DNA of 64,000 nucleotides from Borborobacter arsenicus (GTDB taxonomy: Bacteria > Pseudomonadota > Alphaproteobacteria > Rhizobiales > Rhizobiaceae): assembly GCF_003934165.1 (NCBI RefSeq), contig NZ_RKST01000011.1, positions 124,001-188,000 of the forward strand, in the 5' to 3' direction. The notes below the pieces were generated by a model. It was not told the DNA's origin. It did no database searches and worked only from the letters and a program-made list of their open reading frames with translations. Position numbers and translations under genes: made by a program. This document shows, in pieces, positions 21,749 to 30,348 of the stretch. Positions within the stretch are counted from its first letter, which is position 1, and the number at the start of each line of letters is the position of its first letter.

Positions 21749-22141
21749 TCAGCCGACAGGCGGGCGTCGCGTCAGCACGAATTGCTGGCCGTTGGCGCTG
21801 GTGCAGTTGAGCTGCGTGCTGGTCGCCAGCAGGCAATTGACGTTGGTGGTGGTCTGGCGGATGAGCGAATGCATGGTGATTTCCACCGTGCGGGCATCGG
21901 CCATCCGATAGCTGCCATCGGCAAGCTTGTTGCCGGTATCGAGCGCATTGGTCTGGAAGACGCCGCCCGAGAAGCTCGAAACCGCCACGCCGTCGGTGCT
22001 CAGCCAGTCGCCTTCCACGCCCCTTGGCGCTGCCGCGATCGGGCCGCCCATGCCGCCCGGCCCGCTGCTGACGCAGCCCGCCAGCAAAGTCGCCAAGGAA
22101 GCGAGCGCTCCTGCAAAAGCCAGTGTCCGCGCAATGGTCAT
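21749..22141 (-). CDS. omp10: outer-membrane lipoprotein, Omp10 homologue
   Basis: 130 residues. The lipobox LATLLAGC directs lipid modification of the Cys at residue 23. The mature part strongly resembles Brucella Omp10 as I remember it: VEGDWLSTDGVAVSSFSGGVF, then DTGNKLADGSYRM, VEITMHSLIR, and VNCLLATSTQLNCTSANGQQF near the end. The two conserved cysteines (VNC, LNC) may form a disulfide. Omp10 is a surface-exposed lipoprotein of unknown biochemical function. The ribosome site is GAGAGGA. The gene lies 95 bases downstream of hss, on the same strand. Confidence 0.9.
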   Translation of the reverse strand: MTIARTLAFAGALASLATLLAGCVSSGPGGMGGPIAAAPRGVEGDWLSTDGVAVSSFSGGVFQTNALDTGNKLADGSYRMADARTVEITMHSLIRQTTTNVNCLLATSTQLNCTSANGQQFVLTRRPPVG

Positions 22142-22236
22142 GTCAAAATCCTCTCCTCAGTCCGCCCCGCCAGCAATCGCGCTATTTTCACACGATTGCA
22201 AGGCATTGGCCGTGGGTTGCGATGTGCCGCTGCGGC

Positions 22237-23682
22237 TTACCGAACCAGAATGTTACGAAACTGCCACGGGTCGCTTGCGTCGATGTCTTCGGCAAAAAGA
22301 CCCGGCCGTCCCTCAAGCGGCGTCCAGTCGGTATAGTAGCCCTTGACCGGCCCGAGATAGGGCAGTTGCACCTCCAGGCAGCGCCTGAAATCCATCTCGT
22401 CGGCTTCGACGATGCCGCTTTGTGGATTTTCCAGCGCCCACACCATGCCTGCCAGCACCGCCGACGACACCTGCAGGCCGGTGGCATTCTGGTAGGGCGC
22501 CAGTTCGCGCGCCTCCTGCAGCGAAAGCTGGGAACCGAACCAATAGGCGTTCTTGTCGTGGCCATAGAGCAGGACGCCCAGCTCGTCGGCGCCGTCCAGC
22601 AGCTCGTTTTCGTCCAATATGTGCTGCACCGGTTGCGCCCGGCCGGCGGCGCCGAACATCTCATACATTGAGAGCACGGCGTCGTTGCAGGGATGATAGG
22701 CATAGTGGCAGGTCGGGCGATAGGCGACCTCGCCCTTATCGTCACGCAGGGTGAAGAAATCGGCGATAGAGATCGCCTCATTGTGGGTGACCAGCAGGCC
22801 ATATTGCGCACCCGGCGTCGGACACCAACTGCGCACGCGGGTATTGGCGCCGGGCTGCTCGAGATAGATTGCCGCCTTGCAGCCGGATTTCTGGTCCTTG
22901 GCGTTTTCCGGCCGCCATTTCTCATGCGAGCCCCAGCCAAGTTCGGCCGGCTGCAGCCCTTCGGCGATGAAGCCCTCCACCGACCATGTGTTCCAGAACG
23001 CATTCAGCGGCTTCGGCTCCTTGGTGCGTTGCGTGTCGCGCTCCGCGATATGGATGCCCTTGACGCCGAGGTCCTGCATCAGCCGTGCCCAGCCCTCGCG
23101 GTCGCTGGTGGCCGGCACGGAAATGTCGCGGCCGAGGTCTCCGGCAAGGTTCACCAGCGCCTGCTTGACGAACCATGACACCATGCCCGGATTGGCGCCG
23201 CAGGTGGAAACGGCGGTGGTGCCTCCGGGGCTTCTGGCAATTTCGGCCCGCAGCGTTTCGCGCAGCGCATAGTTGGTGCGCGCGGCATTGTCGGCGCTTT
23301 CATCGAAATAGAAGCCGAGCCAGGGCTCGATCACCGTATCGATATAAAGCACGCCGAGTTCGCGGCAGAGTTTCATCAGGTCGAGCGAGGACGTGTCGAC
23401 CGAGAGGTTGATGCAAAAGCCGCGTCCTTCGCCCTTGGTGAGCAGCGGAGTGAGAAATTCCCGGTAGTTCTGCCTTGTCACCGCCTCTTTAAGAAAGTCG
23501 ATGCCGCGCTCATCGGCCAGCCTGCGATCGGCATCGCGCGGGTCGATGATCGTCATGCGGGATTTGTCGAACTTGAAATGGCGTTCGAGGAGAGGAAGTG
23601 TTCCCCGTCCGATCGAGCCGAAGCCGATCATCACCACCGGGCCGGTTATCTCACCATAGAGGGGCCATTCTTGTGTCGCCAT
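22237..23682 (-). CDS. hss: homospermidine synthase
   Basis: A 481-residue NAD-dependent enzyme that joins two putrescines to give homospermidine, the characteristic rhizobial polyamine. The Rossmann motif is VVMIGFGSIGRGTLPLL at the N-terminus. VSTCGANPGMVSWFVKQAL, AELGWGSHEKWRP and CHYAYHPCNDA are conserved family segments. I start it at ATG 23680-23682 (MATQEWPLYG), with GGAG 11 bases upstream. The extra 26 codons further upstream look unlike the family and overlap AT-rich non-coding DNA. Its putrescine could come from the decarboxylase at 48852. Confidence 0.96.
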   Translation of the reverse strand: MATQEWPLYGEITGPVVMIGFGSIGRGTLPLLERHFKFDKSRMTIIDPRDADRRLADERGIDFLKEAVTRQNYREFLTPLLTKGEGRGFCINLSVDTSSLDLMKLCRELGVLYIDTVIEPWLGFYFDESADNAARTNYALRETLRAEIARSPGGTTAVSTCGANPGMVSWFVKQALVNLAGDLGRDISVPATSDREGWARLMQDLGVKGIHIAERDTQRTKEPKPLNAFWNTWSVEGFIAEGLQPAELGWGSHEKWRPENAKDQKSGCKAAIYLEQPGANTRVRSWCPTPGAQYGLLVTHNEAISIADFFTLRDDKGEVAYRPTCHYAYHPCNDAVLSMYEMFGAAGRAQPVQHILDENELLDGADELGVLLYGHDKNAYWFGSQLSLQEARELAPYQNATGLQVSSAVLAGMVWALENPQSGIVEADEMDFRRCLEVQLPYLGPVKGYYTDWTPLEGRPGLFAEDIDASDPWQFRNILVR

Positions 23683-23807
23683 CTTGGGGCACGCTCCATT
23701 GTTTCGCGCGGTATCGGAATTCGTAAAAAAGGCGAAACGCCAACCACAATTCGATGTCACAATAAAGCGGAATTCGACAAACGGTTGCAGTTATCGGCGC
23801 AGGACCG

Positions 23808-23842
23808 CGAAAAGCGGGACCGATTTCCCCGAAAAATCATGC
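23808..23842 (+). repeat. family A repeat, degenerate copy
   Basis: CGAAAAGCGGGACCGATTTC (from 23808) followed by CCCCGAAAAATCATGC resembles the core and right arm of the copy at 57939. The left arm is not recognisable. The TGA stop of the DUF3445 gene (23837-23839) falls inside the right-arm remnant. Confidence 0.5.
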
Positions 23843-24766
23843 CTCATCCTGCATCTTGCGCAGGATCGCCGCCAGCCGGTCGCGATCGGCCGCGAGCCCC
23901 TTGTAGTCGAGCTGGGCCTGGTCGAGCGCATCCAGTTGGTCGGCAAATGAAGATGCCAGGCGCGTGGCTTCGGAGTGCCGGGCCAGTGTCGAGAGCGGGT
24001 CGAGATAGATGCGGATGGTGAAAACGATGTCGCCCGATCGCGGCAGTTTGCGCAGCGTCTGGCGCTCGACGCGGATGAAAGCCTGTGCGGCGATATCGTC
24101 CTCTGCCGAGAATTTCGACGGGCGCATGGTGGCGCGGTCGATGCGCTGCTGTTGCGAGAACGGCATGTAAAGTTCGCGGCCGGCCTGCAGCGACCAGTTG
24201 AAGCGCTGGACTGGCTGTTCGACCAGAAGGTTGTCGAAGACACGGTCGATGATCGAAGCTGTGCGCGTGCCGGGGCCGAAGGCCGGCACCGGGATGTGGA
24301 TGTCCTGCATCGTGCGGCCGAATTTCTCCTCCAGCGACCAGGAAGAGGGAAAGCACAGCGCGCCGGCATCGAGCCGCCAGCCATCCTCGTGGCGGCGCAT
24401 CAGGATCAGGTCCTCGGGCACCAGCAGCGAGGCAACTCGCAGCGGTGCCGCTGTGTCGTCGACTTCGACGGAGCGGGAGCCGCCGGCGATATGGATGCGC
24501 GTGCCTTCCTGCCGGTAAGTATCCGGGTGGTGTTCCAGAAGATGGGCGACCAGCAGGTCGAGCAGTTCGCGCTGCGCATCGACCGTTGCCTCCTGCGCCA
24601 CGAAAACCTTGCCGGGCACCGTCGCATAGAGACGGTCCTTTTCGGAAAGATATGTCGTGAGGTCGTCGTCGAGTTCGATCCACTCGCGCGGATCAAGCGG
24701 CTTCAGCGCGATCGTAAAAGGCTTGGTGGAACCGTCATAGGGCGTGTGCTTGAGCGGCTGGATCAA
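23837..24766 (-). CDS. DUF3445 protein (haem-dependent oxidative N-demethylase alpha-subunit family)
   Basis: 309 residues. Typical DUF3445 features: PFTIALKPLDPREWIELDDDL near the N-terminus; the central LVPEDLILMRRHEDGWRLDAG; CFPSSWSLEEKFGRTMQDIHIPVP; and NWSLQAGRELYMPF. The characterised relative (HdmA of Pseudomonas) oxidatively demethylates dimethylamine using haem with partner subunits. No partner genes are here, so the substrate is open. The start is TTG at 24764-24766, as no ATG fits the conserved N-terminus. It lies 73 bases after pabC on the same strand and may share its operon. The stop codon lies within a degenerate family A repeat. Confidence 0.85.
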   Translation of the reverse strand: MIQPLKHTPYDGSTKPFTIALKPLDPREWIELDDDLTTYLSEKDRLYATVPGKVFVAQEATVDAQRELLDLLVAHLLEHHPDTYRQEGTRIHIAGGSRSVEVDDTAAPLRVASLLVPEDLILMRRHEDGWRLDAGALCFPSSWSLEEKFGRTMQDIHIPVPAFGPGTRTASIIDRVFDNLLVEQPVQRFNWSLQAGRELYMPFSQQQRIDRATMRPSKFSAEDDIAAQAFIRVERQTLRKLPRSGDIVFTIRIYLDPLSTLARHSEATRLASSFADQLDALDQAQLDYKGLAADRDRLAAILRKMQDEA

Positions 24767-24839
24767 TTCTGGCTCTCAAACGGACATCTCGGATGTTCTG
24801 AAATACCGGGTGCCTGCCAGCCGCGCAATGCAGTGTCTC

Positions 24840-25499
24840 TTAGGCCAGCCGCGCCGCAATCAGTCCCCGCAGCGAATTGCCAACGAAAAGGGTTCCCGGC
24901 TCGCGCAAATCCTCGAGAGTCAGCATAGCCTCGATTGCCTTGCCGGTTTCCAGCATTTCGGCGCGCAGGACGCCGGCCAGCAATCCGCAATCCAGCGCTG
25001 GAGTGCGCAGCGGCCCGATGCCGTTGTCGATGAAAATCGTGGTGATGGTGCCTTCGCAGACCATGCCGCATTGGTTGAGCAGGATCACCTCGTCGGCCTG
25101 CGTGGTGGAGAACTCGGCGCGGGCTGCCTCATAGGCCTGCCGCAGCGTGGTCTTGTGGCGCAGCAGCTTGTTGGTGGCGTCGAGCCGAGTGCGGGCGATG
25201 CCGAGCCGCCACACCGTGTCGTGCGGTAGTGGCGTGAAGGGATGGGCAGTCACGTCGGCCTTGCCGTTTGGCTCCAGTGTCAGGCGAATGCGCAGCGGGG
25301 CGTCGCTTGCCTCGACCGTTGCGAGCTGGCGGTCGATTTCGGCTGGGGAATGTTCAAAGCCGAGGTCGCGGGCCGAAGCGGCAAGGCGGGCGAGATGCCT
25401 GTCCAGCCGCACGAAGCCTGTTTGCGGCTCCCAGCGCAGGGTTTCAATCAGTTCGAAGCCGGCAGCGTTCCCGTCGCGAAGCGGGCCTTGAGCAAACAT
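24840..25499 (-). CDS. pabC: class IV aminotransferase, probable 4-amino-4-deoxychorismate lyase
   Basis: 219 residues, a PLP enzyme of fold type IV. It probably removes pyruvate from aminodeoxychorismate to give 4-aminobenzoate for folate. The PLP-binding Lys is in LLRHKTTLRQAYEAA. ADEVILLNQCGMVCEGTITTIF (Glu and the phosphate loop) and LDCGLLAGVLRAEM are the family hallmarks. The start overlaps the end of pabB by 52 bases, with GAGGAA upstream. The tight overlap with pabB argues for PabC over a branched-chain or D-amino-acid transaminase. Confidence 0.9.
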   Translation of the reverse strand: MFAQGPLRDGNAAGFELIETLRWEPQTGFVRLDRHLARLAASARDLGFEHSPAEIDRQLATVEASDAPLRIRLTLEPNGKADVTAHPFTPLPHDTVWRLGIARTRLDATNKLLRHKTTLRQAYEAARAEFSTTQADEVILLNQCGMVCEGTITTIFIDNGIGPLRTPALDCGLLAGVLRAEMLETGKAIEAMLTLEDLREPGTLFVGNSLRGLIAARLA

Positions 25500-26596
25500 T
25501 CGGCATATTCCTCTTCAGCCGTTGAATCGAAGACCACGCCGCCGCCGACATTATATATCGCCTCGCCGCCGGGATGCAGCGAGATGGTGCGAATGGCGAC
25601 CGAAAAACGCATCGGGCCGCCGGGCGAAATCCAGCCAATGGCGCCGCAATAGACGTCGCGCGGCGTGCCTTCCAGTTCATGCAGGATTTCCATCGCCCGG
25701 ATCTTCGGCGCGCCGGTGATCGAGCCGCAGGGGAAAAGCGCTGCGAAGATTCGGGCGATCGGCAGATCCGGCAGCAATTTCGCGCGGACCCGGCTCACCA
25801 TCTGATGCACAGTCGGATAGCTCTCGATGCGGAACAGTTCGGGCACGTCGAGCGTGCCGACTTCGCTGATCAGCGAGATGTCGTTGCGCAAGAGATCGAC
25901 GATCATCCGGTTTTCGGCCTGGTTCTTCGGGTCATTGCGCAGGAAATCATGCTGCGCCCGGTCTTCCTCTTTCGTCTTGCCGCGTGGCGCGGTGCCCTTC
26001 ATCGGGTGGGTTTCGATCCAGCCCTCTTCATCCACCTGGAAGAACAATTCGGGCGAGCGCGACAGCACGACCGGGCCGGCGAGCGATACCAGCGCGCCAT
26101 ATTTCACCGGCTGGCGTTCGGTCAGCGCATTGAAGGCGGCGAGCGGGTCGCCCGACCATTGCGCATTGACCGGAAAGGTCAAATTGCCCTGATAGCAGTC
26201 ACCTTCGCGCAAATGCCGATGCAGGCGTGAAAATCGTTTCTGGTAGTCTTCGAAGGTCCAGCTTGCCCGTGCATCGAAGATCGGACCGTTGGTCGCGCTC
26301 GGACGTGAACCGGGCAGGTCGCTTTCTGACGGACCGTCGAACACGCCAAGGCATATGAGGGGCGCGCGCCGCCCCTCGGGCAGGATCGGCCTAAGTTTTG
26401 GCTCGAGGAGATAACCGGCTTCATAGGAAAAATAGCCGGCCAGCCATTTGCCTGATTCATGGGCGGCCTGCGTCGCTTCCAGTGCGGGAAAGAAGTCTTC
26501 GGCGTTGTCGGCCGTAATGATTTCGCGCGGCCGGTCGAACAGAAGTTCATGGCCGGCGAGGTCGTCGCGGAACAGGGCGAAGTGTGGGTTCGGCAT
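25448..26596 (-). CDS. pabB: aminodeoxychorismate synthase component I
   Basis: A 382-residue chorismate-binding enzyme that, with a glutamine amidotransferase (not in this window), makes 4-amino-4-deoxychorismate. Conserved chorismate-fold segments include CYQGNLTFPVNAQW, LSRSPELFFQ, THPMKGTAPRG, ENRMIVDLLRNDI and FPCGSITGAPKIRAMEIL. It lacks the long N-terminal domain of anthranilate synthase TrpE, as expected for short-form PabB. The PIKGT-like motif appears as PMKGT, the variant that favours aminodeoxychorismate over anthranilate. It starts 24 bases after the M3 peptidase gene, and pabC overlaps its 3' end. Confidence 0.93.
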   Translation of the reverse strand: MPNPHFALFRDDLAGHELLFDRPREIITADNAEDFFPALEATQAAHESGKWLAGYFSYEAGYLLEPKLRPILPEGRRAPLICLGVFDGPSESDLPGSRPSATNGPIFDARASWTFEDYQKRFSRLHRHLREGDCYQGNLTFPVNAQWSGDPLAAFNALTERQPVKYGALVSLAGPVVLSRSPELFFQVDEEGWIETHPMKGTAPRGKTKEEDRAQHDFLRNDPKNQAENRMIVDLLRNDISLISEVGTLDVPELFRIESYPTVHQMVSRVRAKLLPDLPIARIFAALFPCGSITGAPKIRAMEILHELEGTPRDVYCGAIGWISPGGPMRFSVAIRTISLHPGGEAIYNVGGGVVFDSTAEEEYAECLLKARFATGTLPASN

Positions 26597-26620
26597 TCTG
26601 GATGCGGTGTCCGGTCCGTA

Positions 26621-28456
26621 TCAGTCCAGTGCTTCCAGCTCGTCAATCAGCTCGCCGATCACGGCAAGCCCGATCTGCCAGAAGGCGGGATCGGAAGCGT
26701 CGAGCCCGAAGGGTCTCAGAATCTCGGAGTGATGCTTGGTGCCGCCGGCGCGCAGCATGTCGAAATATTTGGCCTGAAAACCGCGCTCGGCGTTCTGGTA
26801 GACCGCATAGAGCGAATTCACCAGGCAGTCGCCGAAGGCATAGGCATAGACATAGAAGGGCGAATGGATGAAGTGCGGAATATAGGTCCAGAAGGTCTCA
26901 TAGCCCTCGCGCAGCTTGATGGCCGGCCCCAGGCTTTCGGCCTGCACCTCAAGCCAGAACTGGCCGATCCGGTCGGAGGTCAGTTCGCCGTTACGCCGCT
27001 CAGTGTGGATCTTGCGCTCGAATTCGTAGAAGGCGATCTGGCGAACCACCGTGTTGATCATGTCCTCGACCTTCTGGGCCAGCATCGCCTTGCGCTCGCG
27101 CCGGTCGGTGGTGTTGTCGAGCAGCAGGCGGAAGGTCAGCATCTCGCCAAAAACCGAGGCGGTTTCGGCAAGCGTCAGCGGGGTCGATGCCATCAGCGCC
27201 CCTTGCTCGCCGGCCAGAACCTGATGCACGCCGTGGCCAAGCTCATGGGCAAGCGTCATCACGTCGCGCGGCTTGCCGAGATAATTGAGCAGCACGTAAG
27301 GGTGGGCGGACGGCACCGTAGGATGCGCAAAGGCGCCTGGCGCCTTGCCGGCGCGCACCGGCGCGTCGATCCAGCGGCGATCGAAGAAGGTACGCGCTAT
27401 GTCGGCCATTTCCGGCGAGAAGCGCTGATAAGCCGAAAGCACCGTGTTCCTGGCCTCGTCCCAGCCGATGGTCGCCTGCGGCGTCTCGGGCAGGGGGGCG
27501 TTACGATCCCAGTGGTTCATCTCCTCCATGCCGAGCCATTTCGCCTTCATCGCGTAATAGCGATGCGACAGGCGTGGATAGGCCTCGCGCACCGCGGCGG
27601 CGAGCGCATCGACGACCTCGCGCTCGACCCGGTTGGCGAGGTGGCGTGAATCGGCGATGTCCTGGAAACCGCGCCAGCGGTCGGAGATTTCCTTGTCCTT
27701 GGCAAGCGTATTGGTGATCAGTGTGAAAGTGCGCAGGTTCTGCTTGAAAGTGGTGGCCAGCGCTTCGGAAGCCTTGCGCCGCACCATGCCGTCGGCATCC
27801 TGAAGCCGGTTGAGCGTTGGCTCCAGCGCCAGTTCCTCGCCGTCGATCTCGAAGCGAAGATCGGTCATCGTCTCGTCGAAGAGCCTGTTCCATGCGCCGC
27901 GGCCGGTGATCGACTTCTCATGGAAAAGCTGCTCGATGCGGTCTTCGAGCTGGTAGGGCCGGTCCTTGCGCAGATCGAGCACCCAGGGCCTGTAATGGCC
28001 GAAGGCCGGGTCGGCATCGAGGGCGGCCAGAATGTCGGCATCCTCGATCAGATTGAGTTCCAGAGAAAAGAACAGCAGATGCGAACTCGCATCCGTCATC
28101 TTCTCCTGGATATCGCCATAAAGCTTGGCGCGCTGCGGATCGGCGGTGTTGCCCGCATAGATCAGCCCGGCATAAGACGCGATGCGGCCGATCAGTTCCT
28201 CGATCGCCTCATAGGCGCGCAAGGCTTCACCAAGGCAACCGCCGGTTCCCTTCTTCGCTTCGGCAGCCAGCGTGCCCTTCCAGCGCTGCTCGAAGGCAAT
28301 AGCGTCGCTGGCGGCCTTTTTAAGATCGCGCGTCAGTTCGGGCGCATCCATGGCGGGATAAAGATCGGTGAGGTCCCATTCCGGCAGATCGCCGAGGCCT
28401 GAAGCGGCCTGACCGGAAGACAGAGGGGCAGCATTCTGTCCCGAAACTAAGCGCAT
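26621..28456 (-). CDS. pepF: M3 family oligoendopeptidase F
   Basis: A 611-residue cytoplasmic zinc peptidase that degrades short peptides. The zinc motif HELGH is in MTLAHELGHGVHQVLAG, with the third ligand Glu in LAETASVFGEML. The N-terminal oligo-F helical domain precedes it (about 100-200), and HFIHSPFYVYAYAFGDCLVN lies near the substrate-binding His/Tyr region. The ATG is preceded by GGAAGG. The gene is divergent from the NtrC-like regulator and is followed after 24 bases by pabB, so the four genes pepF-pabB-pabC-DUF3445 may form one transcript. Confidence 0.96.
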   Translation of the reverse strand: MRLVSGQNAAPLSSGQAASGLGDLPEWDLTDLYPAMDAPELTRDLKKAASDAIAFEQRWKGTLAAEAKKGTGGCLGEALRAYEAIEELIGRIASYAGLIYAGNTADPQRAKLYGDIQEKMTDASSHLLFFSLELNLIEDADILAALDADPAFGHYRPWVLDLRKDRPYQLEDRIEQLFHEKSITGRGAWNRLFDETMTDLRFEIDGEELALEPTLNRLQDADGMVRRKASEALATTFKQNLRTFTLITNTLAKDKEISDRWRGFQDIADSRHLANRVEREVVDALAAAVREAYPRLSHRYYAMKAKWLGMEEMNHWDRNAPLPETPQATIGWDEARNTVLSAYQRFSPEMADIARTFFDRRWIDAPVRAGKAPGAFAHPTVPSAHPYVLLNYLGKPRDVMTLAHELGHGVHQVLAGEQGALMASTPLTLAETASVFGEMLTFRLLLDNTTDRRERKAMLAQKVEDMINTVVRQIAFYEFERKIHTERRNGELTSDRIGQFWLEVQAESLGPAIKLREGYETFWTYIPHFIHSPFYVYAYAFGDCLVNSLYAVYQNAERGFQAKYFDMLRAGGTKHHSEILRPFGLDASDPAFWQIGLAVIGELIDELEALD

Positions 28457-28602
28457 TACATTACCTTCCGATCACAGTAGAGAAAAACCGGAGCAATCTT
28501 AAAGACTTCGTTCACCGGCTTTTTTGAAGGCTTATTTAGAACCCTGTGCCATGATGATCCAGACGGCAACAACGCTCTAAAGGCGATTTTCAGAATTTAT
28601 TC

Positions 28603-30120
28603 ATGTCAGCGCCCATCCTGATAGTCGATGACGATCCCGTGCAGCGGCGGCTGCTTGAGGCGGCGGTCAACAAATTCGGCCATGACGCGATCCTCGCCCA
28701 TGACGGCGAGGCGGCGCTGAAGACGCTCGAACATTCGGGCGCCGGCAATGTCTCCGTGGTCATCCTCGACCTGGTCATGCCCGGCATGGACGGCATCGGT
28801 GTGCTGGAGGCGATGCGCGAGCGCCAGATCGCCACACCGGTGATCGTGCAGACGGCGAAGGGTGGCATCGAGACCGTTGTGTCGGCGATGCGCAACGGTG
28901 CCTTCGATTTCGTGGTCAAGCCGGCGTCGCCCGACAGGCTGAAAGCCGCGATCTCCAATGCGCTCAAGGTCGAGGCGCTTGGCGGGTCGGCCAAACGCGG
29001 ACCACGCCAGGGCGGCCATCTCACCTTCAAGGACCTTGTGACCAACAGTCCGGCCATGGAGCGGGTGATCCGGCTCGGGCAGAAGGCGGCAGCATCCAGC
29101 ATCCCGATCCTCATCGAAGGTGAGTCAGGCGTCGGCAAGGAACTGGTGGCCCGCGCCATCCAGGGCTCGGGCGCGCGGCGCTCGCGGCCGTTCATCACCG
29201 TCAATTGCGGCGCCATCCCCGACAATCTGGTCGAAAGCATCCTGTTCGGCCATGAGAAGGGCTCGTTCACCGGCGCAACCGAAAAGCACACCGGAAAATT
29301 CGTCGAGGCCCATACCGGCACTCTGTTCCTGGACGAGATCGGCGACCTGCCGCTCGATGTCCAGGTCAAGCTGCTGCGCGCGGTGCAGGAGGGCGAGGTC
29401 GATCCTGTCGGCGGACGCTCCACCGTCAAGGTCGATATCAGGCTGATTTCGGCCACCCATCGCAATCTGCTGCAGCAGGTGAAGGACGGGAAGTTCCGCG
29501 AGGATCTGTTCTACCGGCTCAATGTCTATCCGATTTTCGTGCCGCCCTTGCGCGAGCGCAGCGACGACATCCCCTATCTGGTGCGCCATTTCATGAAGCG
29601 CGTGCCGCCGTCCGAAACGCGCGGCCGGATCGTAGATATTTCCTCCAGCACGCTTAAAATGCTGCAGGCCTATGACTGGCCGGGCAATATCAGGCAGCTT
29701 GAAAACGCGGTCTTCCGCGCCTGCGTGCTGTGCGAGGACGATGTCCTGACCGAGGAGGAATTCCCGCAGATCCGCACCCAGGTCGAGGGCGTGGTCCGCC
29801 TCGACGACGTTGCCGTCGAAGCTGCGCCAGCCATTGCCGACGAACCCGTCCGGGTGCAGCCCGCACGGGACTATCGCGAAACCGTTCCGGCGGTTCCTGC
29901 CCGGCAGCAGCATTTCGGCCTGGTGGCGGCACTCGATGAGCGTGGCAATGTGCGCACGCTGGCCGATGTGGAACTGGAGATGATCCGGCTTGCCATCGAC
30001 CATTATGGCGGCCAGATGAGCGAGGTCGCACGCCGCCTCGGCATCGGGCGCTCCACGCTTTACCGCAAGCTGAAGGAATATGGCATCGACCCCGATGCCG
30101 GCCGCGAGCGGCTGCAATAG
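28603..30120 (+). CDS. NtrC-family sigma-54-dependent response regulator
   Basis: 505 residues. The receiver domain (1-120) has the DDD acidic cluster, the phospho-acceptor in VVILDLVMPGMDG and a switch Lys in FVVKPASPD. The AAA+ domain (about 150-390) has GESGVGKELVARAI (Walker A), LFLDEIGDLPLDVQVKLLRA (Walker B) and the sigma-54 contact loop as GSFTGA, not the usual GAFTGA. The C-terminal Fis-type helix-turn-helix is QMSEVARRLGIGRSTLYRKL. No histidine kinase gene adjoins it, so its signal is unknown. It is not in the flagellar block and flagellar control by it cannot be claimed. Divergent from pepF across 146 bases. Confidence 0.95.
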   Translation: MSAPILIVDDDPVQRRLLEAAVNKFGHDAILAHDGEAALKTLEHSGAGNVSVVILDLVMPGMDGIGVLEAMRERQIATPVIVQTAKGGIETVVSAMRNGAFDFVVKPASPDRLKAAISNALKVEALGGSAKRGPRQGGHLTFKDLVTNSPAMERVIRLGQKAAASSIPILIEGESGVGKELVARAIQGSGARRSRPFITVNCGAIPDNLVESILFGHEKGSFTGATEKHTGKFVEAHTGTLFLDEIGDLPLDVQVKLLRAVQEGEVDPVGGRSTVKVDIRLISATHRNLLQQVKDGKFREDLFYRLNVYPIFVPPLRERSDDIPYLVRHFMKRVPPSETRGRIVDISSSTLKMLQAYDWPGNIRQLENAVFRACVLCEDDVLTEEEFPQIRTQVEGVVRLDDVAVEAAPAIADEPVRVQPARDYRETVPAVPARQQHFGLVAALDERGNVRTLADVELEMIRLAIDHYGGQMSEVARRLGIGRSTLYRKLKEYGIDPDAGRERLQ

Positions 30121-30145
30121 GCGTTTATCCAAACGAATCTTAACT

Positions 30146-30206
30146 AGCGTGGCGCAAGCCCGCTGATGTAAACGCCCGGTTTACCACGCTGGGCGGTGCT
30201 GTTTTT
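30146..30206 (+). terminator. candidate terminator after the NtrC-like gene
   Basis: AGCGTGG (30146-30152) pairs with CCACGCT (30184-30190) and encloses a second perfect stem, GTAAAC (30168-30173) with GTTTAC (30179-30184, sharing one base). A seven-T tract ends near 30206, about ten bases after the outer stem. The T tract is further away than ideal. The rest of the gap to 30348 shows no gene; an imperfect GGACG/CGTCC pair occurs near 30280-30302. Confidence 0.4.
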
Positions 30207-30348
30207 TTGCCGGGACAATGCCACGGTGTCACCGCATTTCGACTTCAATAAGCAGTGATTAACCATTAGGATCGATAGTCGGACGTGAATCTTTCGACGT
30301 CCGGGAGTCAAATCCGGGGACAAATGGCACTCTGTAAGGCCTTTTGAT

